Origin: Candidatus Poseidoniaceae archaeon
GTDB taxonomy: Archaea > Thermoplasmatota > Poseidoniia > Poseidoniales > Poseidoniaceae
Direction of reading: 5' to 3'
Length of the DNA: 18,416 nucleotides
NCBI GenBank assembly: GCA_029250305.1
Contig: JAQXFM010000002.1
Span: 1-18,416 of the forward strand
Shown: positions 15,301 to 18,416 of the stretch, in pieces
How positions within the stretch are numbered: the first letter of the stretch is position 1
Layout: each line of letters opens with the position of its first letter
Notes under the pieces: model-generated
What the model was told of the DNA's origin: nothing
The model's input: the letters and a program-made list of their open reading frames with translations, nothing else
Database searches by the model: none
Translations under genes and position numbers: made by a program

Positions 15301-15438
15301 ATAGGATTCCATATCGATGGGTTGGAGCGCCGTCATGGCGCCTGGTATCATCAGCAGGGAGAGGAAGAAAATGGCGATGTGCACCTTTTTCCTGTGTGGA
15401 ATGAGCCACTTAGAAAACGAAGCAAAGGACCTATCCAT
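12307..15438 (-). CDS. RND superfamily transporter (MMPL-like)
   Basis: A 1043-residue membrane transporter driven by proton or ion flux. It has two similar halves, each with one leading helix (about 18-38 and 597-613), a large extracytoplasmic domain (40-395 and 620-870) and a block of five helices. Helix-4 motifs are GIDD at 470-473 and GIDY at 942-945, in segments LGIDDSLHALHRY and LGVGIDYCIHVTERY, where the acidic residues carry protons in the family. The layout matches the predicted RND exporters and MMPL proteins that export lipids or hydrophobic compounds; no membrane-fusion partner is nearby. The cargo is unknown. The extracytoplasmic loops carry several Cys residues (for example 205, 210, 345, 355), possibly disulfides. 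The upstream 99 bases are shared with the divergent DsrE-like gene. Confidence 0.9.
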   Translation of the reverse strand: MDRSFASFSKWLIPHRKKVHIAIFFLSLLMIPGAMTALQPIDMESYEMESPELTAQAIIDDEFANSEIILGFLVSARDPTYVPSAEDWEPVPLMSDGAPDYANLPSATEMVESGEPWKGIYAPTGGILNLTILQEIDGKINMIQDHPLAPAMKPLVNDVTGSQAPGAISLSDHFRGFMNNTSVLTQPGLTAQGIITDPPTNWYDCGVLDCLEFDDANVTQAHIDLAAARMAEASDNNFLRWLSLDRGFVADMNALQDGPVGGSLNTDGSWEGGFTGKGRWSASSTWLLVQFDRATLESMGWEIVWKDAHPEKSVVLSDEGTRIGGYRIADNSLVLHPPQYNETLCLELLKETGGCSTEWSYMDLEGQLRTHDRTTITLLVGQGVNVEVNRELQASAGLILLMGIAIVVLLYVSLRRLSDVIIVMFALGCALLWMQGMIGHFSSLTSMFGFSLIARSQFSNLLPILVLALGIDDSLHALHRYKEERSQKKTPTESAEITLSRVGRAIMLTSVTTMSAFAANLFSDIAALRSFGIEAALGILAAFILTGLWVPLIRLSVDDWLASRNRSTEPKTGATHLVSEDFLKRISTASGKWRNSVIITVVAVLITLPAAYGMAQLEGDFAVEDFLDESSDFAIGVDEISKRFADEGEPANLLIVGDVLDPEVFAAIDIFRQDMDVLPEGVPDKITRQPDGTIDILALDEMVFAAQGSLLLNPDPFVEAGWVVNETGHGMNCTEDSGGLLMDLTNRNCLAFFYGFLSLNGVPGVGPIPDIPPSIVGLYIDPDTALDPTKPWLDVNGEEATYDHMLIRFGMTSPEDFPGMAGGMEEVWRDLSSFTNLSTGTQLEAGPESEDKPLTWVMPTGRPVTRFVASTTMQEEMQSSLILGSLFVFGTLSVGFRSFKQASVTLVPILLVVVWLYGLMYVAGSSLNIVTVTIATISLGVGIDYCIHVTERYREGRENGETHRQALIGVGGACGLALVGSAASDIAGFSMIALSPMGLFSNFGLFSAAMIALSLVASLVLTTAALGLIASLDPDPAPPLGEA

Positions 15439-15537
15439 GACCCTTGCTCCGGCTTTTGCCTTTTCAAGTGATGTTTAGAAAACCTCGCGTCTGAAGGTCG
15501 GCGGTGGCTTCAAACACCGTCAACCGCTGGAAGATAC
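15439..15537. promoter_or_regulatory. Divergent promoter region between the transporter and DsrE-like genes
   Basis: This 99-base gap must serve both directions. A near-palindromic AT element, TTTAGAAAA at about 15474-15482, reads as TATA-like both ways. It lies about 36 bases before the transporter ATG and about 56 bases before the DsrE-like ATG. GGAAG precedes the latter. No operator with clear dyad symmetry was found. Motif evidence only. Confidence 0.35.
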
Positions 15538-15891
15538 ATGGCAATTTTGTTTATTCTCAATCAGCAACCCTATGACGGCACCGATGTGACTTGGAACGCC
15601 CTTCGATTGGCAAAGCGATTGTATGAGGACGGTGAAGAAGTTCGAATCTTTTTGATGAACGACAGCGTTGATTTGGCAAGGGACGGCATTGTTCCTCCAG
15701 AAGGCGCAGACGACATGGTTGCGATGCTCAAGGGGTTGATTGCAGTTGATGTGCCAGTCAAAGTTTGCGGCACATGCCAAAACAGATGTGGTGTGCTGAA
15801 GGGCCAACCGTACTATGAAGGCGCTGAATTTTCCACAATGGGTGAATGCGCAGCATGGGTTGCTTCGTCTGACAAAGTGCTCACATTTTGA
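15538..15891 (+). CDS. DsrE/DsrF-like protein
   Basis: A small cytoplasmic protein of the DsrE/F-like family, best known for sulfur relay and persulfide handling. The 117 residues open with the family strand and glycine turn (AILFILNQQPYDGTDVTWNA), then LRLAKRLYEDGEEVRIFLMND, matching the usual alternating helices and strands. Cysteines lie at 77, 80, 84 and 104 (KVCGTCQNRCGV and MGECAAW). The C-x2-C-x3-C cluster is richer than the single active-site Cys of classical DsrE, so it may bind metal or a persulfide. The ATG follows GGAAG and the gene starts at the divergent promoter region. The next gene encodes an Smr domain 19 bases downstream. No dsr sulfite reductase genes are near, so dissimilatory sulfur metabolism is not implied. 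Confidence 0.85.
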   Translation: MAILFILNQQPYDGTDVTWNALRLAKRLYEDGEEVRIFLMNDSVDLARDGIVPPEGADDMVAMLKGLIAVDVPVKVCGTCQNRCGVLKGQPYYEGAEFSTMGECAAWVASSDKVLTF

Positions 15892-15910
15892 TCTTGTACA
15901 GGTGGGACAG

Positions 15911-16159
15911 TTGAGAGAAATCAATCTTCACGGCCACACATTGTTTGCTGCAAAAACGGCTGCAGTGGAACACATTGGCAATGCTTACAACATGGATGAA
16001 GATGGTATTTCGTTCATTCATGGACACAATGGCGGAACTGCGATTCGCGATTACCTCCGATCAACAAACCTCATCGCTGACTTGGGTAAGGATGGTTTGA
16101 ATGTGATCCGGCGTTTGGACACATCGAAACCGGGTAGCACTGTGATTTATTTCACTTGA
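15911..16159 (+). CDS. Stand-alone Smr domain protein, probable TTG start
   Basis: An 82-residue protein consisting only of an Smr (small MutS-related) domain, a fold with nuclease activity in several members. Signatures are the INLHGHTLFAAKTAA start (usually LDLHG at this site), the central FIHGHNGGTAIRDYL (usually HGxGxG followed by LR), and the terminal strand GSTVIYF. There is no in-frame ATG near the domain start; the upstream ATG at 15815 lies deep in the DsrE-like gene. TTG at 15911 has AGGTG at 15900-15904 six bases upstream, and GTG at 15902 is a fallback giving 85 residues. It follows the DsrE-like gene by 19 bases, so they probably share a transcript. Its 3' end overlaps the opposing PLP enzyme gene by 8 bases. 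Confidence 0.75.
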   Translation: MREINLHGHTLFAAKTAAVEHIGNAYNMDEDGISFIHGHNGGTAIRDYLRSTNLIADLGKDGLNVIRRLDTSKPGSTVIYFT

Positions 16160-17351
16160 TTCCAAATTCAGCGGCCAAAGCATCGGCCAAATAATGGTAC
16201 TCGTCGACGTGGTTGTAGACTTGAGCAGAGATTCGGAAGTAACGCCCTTTGGGCGATTCCCACGACCAAACGGGAACTTGGATGCCGTACTTTTCTTGAA
16301 GCACCTTGTGCAGTGGATCTGCCTCGTGCACCGGAAGAACTGTTTCTCCACCAGTTGGAATCATCATCGTGGCAATGCAAGCAATCATTTCATCAGGGCA
16401 CGGGGGCTCGATCCCAAGCCGCTCGCAGAGGATACCTCGCCCCTCAACGGCGAGGCTGTGGTTATGTTCCATAATGGCCGGCCAGCCGCCTTCAACGAGG
16501 TTTTCCATCCACTCAATGGTGGCAGGAATTGAACACCATGCGGAAATATCCCGCGTACCGGTCCAGTCGAATTCATGTCGGAATCGAGTTGTGTCGCCAA
16601 GCGGAAAGGACATGCCGTGGCTGATGGTCAAAGGATGGATGTCCAGTTGGCGATCGTTTCGAACATGCAGGAACGCCGAACCCTTTGGAGCGCACAACCA
16701 CTTGTGACAGTTGCTTGTTGTGTAGGAGGCCCCCAAAGCGTCGAGGTTGAGGGGCACCATGCCGATTCCATGTGCTGCATCCAGCAATACGGCGACGCCC
16801 ATGCCTTCGAGTGCCGGCACGAGTTCTTCGAAGGGCATTCTCAAACCTGTCGGGCTTGTAACCGTGTCAATCATCGCCAACACCGTTCGCTCAGTCACGC
16901 CCGACATGATGGCGTCAATAGCGACCTGTGGTTCATCGATGGGGAATGGAATGTTCACCGTTACAACGTGAACGCCCCACCGATTGGCGACGAAATCAAT
17001 CGCGTTTCTGCACGCCTGATAGGCATGGTCGGGGACAAGAATTTCGTCACCAGCGTTGAATTCAAGCGAGCGAAGCACCGTGTTGACGCCCGTGGTCGCA
17101 TTTTCGACGAGCGCCAGGTCGTCAGCTTGGCAAGAAAGCATCGAAGCGAGCGCATCTCGTGCCTTTGCCATGAATCCCATTGCCAGGTCTTCATAGAACC
17201 GTACGGGTTCCTCCTCGAGCAACGCTTGCCATCGTCGCTGTTCCTCTTGGATGGCGAGGGGGGTTGCTCCAAACGAGCCATGATTGAGAAAGACACACTG
17301 CTCATCGAGCGTCCAATGGTCCGCTAAAGGGCTGCGACTTGGGAGGGCCAT
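16152..17351 (-). CDS. Class V PLP-dependent aminotransferase/lyase (isopenicillin N epimerase-like)
   Basis: A fold-type I pyridoxal-phosphate enzyme of 399 residues, the usual length for class V members. The N-terminus has FLNHGSFGATP (21-31), typical of the isopenicillin N epimerase-like and EgtE-like group. NATTGVN (84-90) is the phosphate region, DAAHGIG (191-197) holds the aspartate and histidine that contact the pyridine ring, and Lys217 in SNCHKWLCAPKGSAF forms the Schiff base. FDWTGTRD is also common in this group. Candidate activities are C-S lyase (as in ergothioneine synthesis), cysteine desulfurase-like or an epimerase; the substrate cannot be set from the sequence. It lies 42 bases downstream of the K+ channel gene, and overlaps the opposing Smr gene by 8 bases. 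Confidence 0.92.
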   Translation of the reverse strand: MALPSRSPLADHWTLDEQCVFLNHGSFGATPLAIQEEQRRWQALLEEEPVRFYEDLAMGFMAKARDALASMLSCQADDLALVENATTGVNTVLRSLEFNAGDEILVPDHAYQACRNAIDFVANRWGVHVVTVNIPFPIDEPQVAIDAIMSGVTERTVLAMIDTVTSPTGLRMPFEELVPALEGMGVAVLLDAAHGIGMVPLNLDALGASYTTSNCHKWLCAPKGSAFLHVRNDRQLDIHPLTISHGMSFPLGDTTRFRHEFDWTGTRDISAWCSIPATIEWMENLVEGGWPAIMEHNHSLAVEGRGILCERLGIEPPCPDEMIACIATMMIPTGGETVLPVHEADPLHKVLQEKYGIQVPVWSWESPKGRYFRISAQVYNHVDEYHYLADALAAEFGIK

Positions 17352-17393
17352 GGCCGAATGGTGCGTGTGGCACTCCTTGAATGTTTGAACACA

Positions 17394-18227
17394 TTATCGA
17401 TTGAGGTCAAGTTTTGCACCACAGTGTTTGCAATACTTCGCATTGTAATCGTGCCCTTCCTTTGAGCAAGAAAGGCATGCTTGGGTGCTGATGTCGCCCA
17501 TTTTAATGAGTTCATTGGAGATAATTCCAGTTGGAACAATAATGAGGCTGTACCCCATGATCATGATGAAGATTGCAAGCGCCTTTCCAAGCGGGGTTAA
17601 GGGAACCGTGTCACCATACCCTGTGCTTGTGAGGGTCGTGATGGCCCAATAGACGCTCTGTGGGATGGAAGTAAATCCGTTTTCAGGACCTTCAACAAGG
17701 TACATGCCCGCTCCGGTAATGAAACTAAGAACGGTGATGGTTGAAAGAAACACGACAATTCGCGACTTTGATTGAATCATTGCCTCGCTTAGAACGCTTG
17801 CTTCGCCGAGGTAGCGGCTCAGCTTAAACACCCTGAAAATTCTCAGCAAACGCAACGCTCGAATCACCAACAGGCTTTGAGCGCCCGGAATAAACAGGCT
17901 AAGGTAACTGGGTAAAATGGCTAACAAATCGACCACGCCGTAAAACGATCGAGCGTATTCACTCGACTTCCGGGTCGAATACAATCGAAGGAAGTACTCG
18001 ATGGTGAATAAGATGGTGAAGGTCCATTCAATAAACACCAGTTGTGTGTTGTAGACTTTGTCGATTGAGTCGACGCTTTCCAGTGAGACTGCGGCGACCG
18101 AGGCTAAAATTGCAGCGAGCAAAGCGATGTCGAAATACTTGCCAGACCGTGTGTCGGCTTCGAAAATTACTTCATGAATTTTGAAGCGAAAATCCGATTT
18201 TACTGACGATGCGCTCTGTTCAGCCAT
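17394..18227 (-). CDS. Voltage-gated K+ channel homologue with C-terminal zinc ribbon
   Basis: A six-helix ion channel of 277 residues. S1 is about 33-50, S2 61-83, S3 96-112 and S4 119-139 with regular basic residues (R123, R126, R129, R132, K135, R138), a working voltage sensor pattern. The pore helix and filter follow (SVYWAITTLTSTGYGD, 191-206), then S6 (214-240). The filter reads S-T-G-Y-G-D where T-V-G-Y-G-D is usual. The C-terminus ends in a small zinc ribbon: Cys251, Cys254, Cys266 and Cys269 (CLSC then CKHC). The long reading starts at 18362, but its first 45 residues show no channel features, while the ATG at 18225-18227 has GGAGG four bases upstream. The start is therefore placed there. 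Membrane protein, probably K+ selective; selectivity needs testing because of the filter change. Confidence 0.9.
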   Translation of the reverse strand: MAEQSASSVKSDFRFKIHEVIFEADTRSGKYFDIALLAAILASVAAVSLESVDSIDKVYNTQLVFIEWTFTILFTIEYFLRLYSTRKSSEYARSFYGVVDLLAILPSYLSLFIPGAQSLLVIRALRLLRIFRVFKLSRYLGEASVLSEAMIQSKSRIVVFLSTITVLSFITGAGMYLVEGPENGFTSIPQSVYWAITTLTSTGYGDTVPLTPLGKALAIFIMIMGYSLIIVPTGIISNELIKMGDISTQACLSCSKEGHDYNAKYCKHCGAKLDLNR

Positions 18228-18416
18228 GATTCCTCCCCGATTCCCTCTCCCTTTATGCTTCGTTGTCAAGAATCGGTTGAACCCCTGAACTTTCGATGTT
18301 TTCTCCGAAGCGGCTTCCAAAAAATCTCTCGCCGATATGAGGTGATTTCCATCAAAAACCACCCGATTCCTTAAATCAAACGCCGGATTAAGACACGATA
18401 TGAGCCTTGCACCGAC
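18228..18416. other. Right-edge intergenic region with a possible + strand gene start
   Basis: About 190 bases upstream of the K+ channel gene. The stretch before 18227 holds its GGAGG site. At the far end an ATG at 18400-18402 begins MSLAPT on the + strand with no ribosome binding site, but a TTAAAT element at 18371-18376 lies about 25 bases upstream, the spacing expected for a leaderless archaeal transcript. Five codons are too few to identify a gene. Confidence 0.3.

Noticed and set aside
16575..17327. 250-residue open frame on the + strand
   Set aside because: It lies fully opposite the class V PLP enzyme, whose catalytic residues are intact, so this is a shadow.
18228..18362. 45-residue N-terminal extension of the K+ channel
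   Set aside because: It shows no channel features, and a strong GGAGG site places the start at 18227.
1..18416. tRNA genes, CRISPR arrays, insertion sequences or prophage genes
   Set aside because: No cloverleaf with a T-loop GGTTCGAATCC-type block, no spaced direct repeats, no transposase or terminal inverted repeat was seen in either strand.

Overview
The window looks like a chromosomal segment of an archaeon with a streamlined, dense genome. Ribosomal protein L21e, RNA polymerase subunit Rpo4, a DUF655 protein, the KsgA/Dim1 rRNA dimethyltransferase and tRNA pseudouridine synthase Pus10 lie together in an order seen across euryarchaea. Beside them are bacterial-type genes: both exonuclease VII subunits, a 2-Cys peroxiredoxin, an Smr-domain protein and a plant-type [2Fe-2S] ferredoxin. 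This mix, with near-balanced base composition, strong Shine-Dalgarno sites and tight packing, suggests a Thermoplasmatota relative such as marine Poseidoniales (Marine Group II). That assignment is inference; no rRNA or other phylogenetic anchor is present.

Layout. 1-2315 (+): the tail of a protein with histone-fold-like segments, then a redox group (peroxiredoxin, a small CxxC thioredoxin-fold protein) and a polytopic membrane protein four bases behind. 2260-5111 (-): CorA-type metal channel, exonuclease VII large and small subunits, and a short DUF59/MIP18-like protein that overlaps the membrane protein tail to tail. 5145-6795 (-): a lineage-specific zinc-ribbon protein, a [2Fe-2S] ferredoxin and a one-helix membrane protein, closely spaced. 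6893-11180 (-): the information-processing cluster Pus10, L21e, Rpo4, DUF655, KsgA. 11292-15438 (-): RND/MMPL transporter, GNAT acetyltransferase and a Pro/Gln-rich membrane protein. 15538-16159 (+): DsrE-like protein and a stand-alone Smr domain. 16152-18227 (-): a class V PLP enzyme and a voltage-gated K+ channel homologue with a zinc-ribbon tail. The right edge may hold the first codons of another + strand gene.

The long minus-strand run (2260-15438) is joined by short gaps, ATGA/TGATG overlaps and ribosome binding sites built over the upstream stop codon, so translational coupling seems common. Several starts were moved to internal codons with better ribosome binding sites (ferredoxin, Pus10, the Pro/Gln-rich protein, GNAT, Smr, K+ channel).

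No tRNA, rRNA, CRISPR array, insertion sequence or other mobile element was seen. The most unusual points are a SAP domain inserted in the catalytic region of Pus10, a DUF655 protein with an RGG-like N-terminal tail encoded by a 45-bp tandem repeat, a K+ channel with a changed selectivity filter and a zinc-ribbon tail, the possible tandem histone-fold protein at the left edge, and the zinc-ribbon/ferredoxin operon of unknown function.
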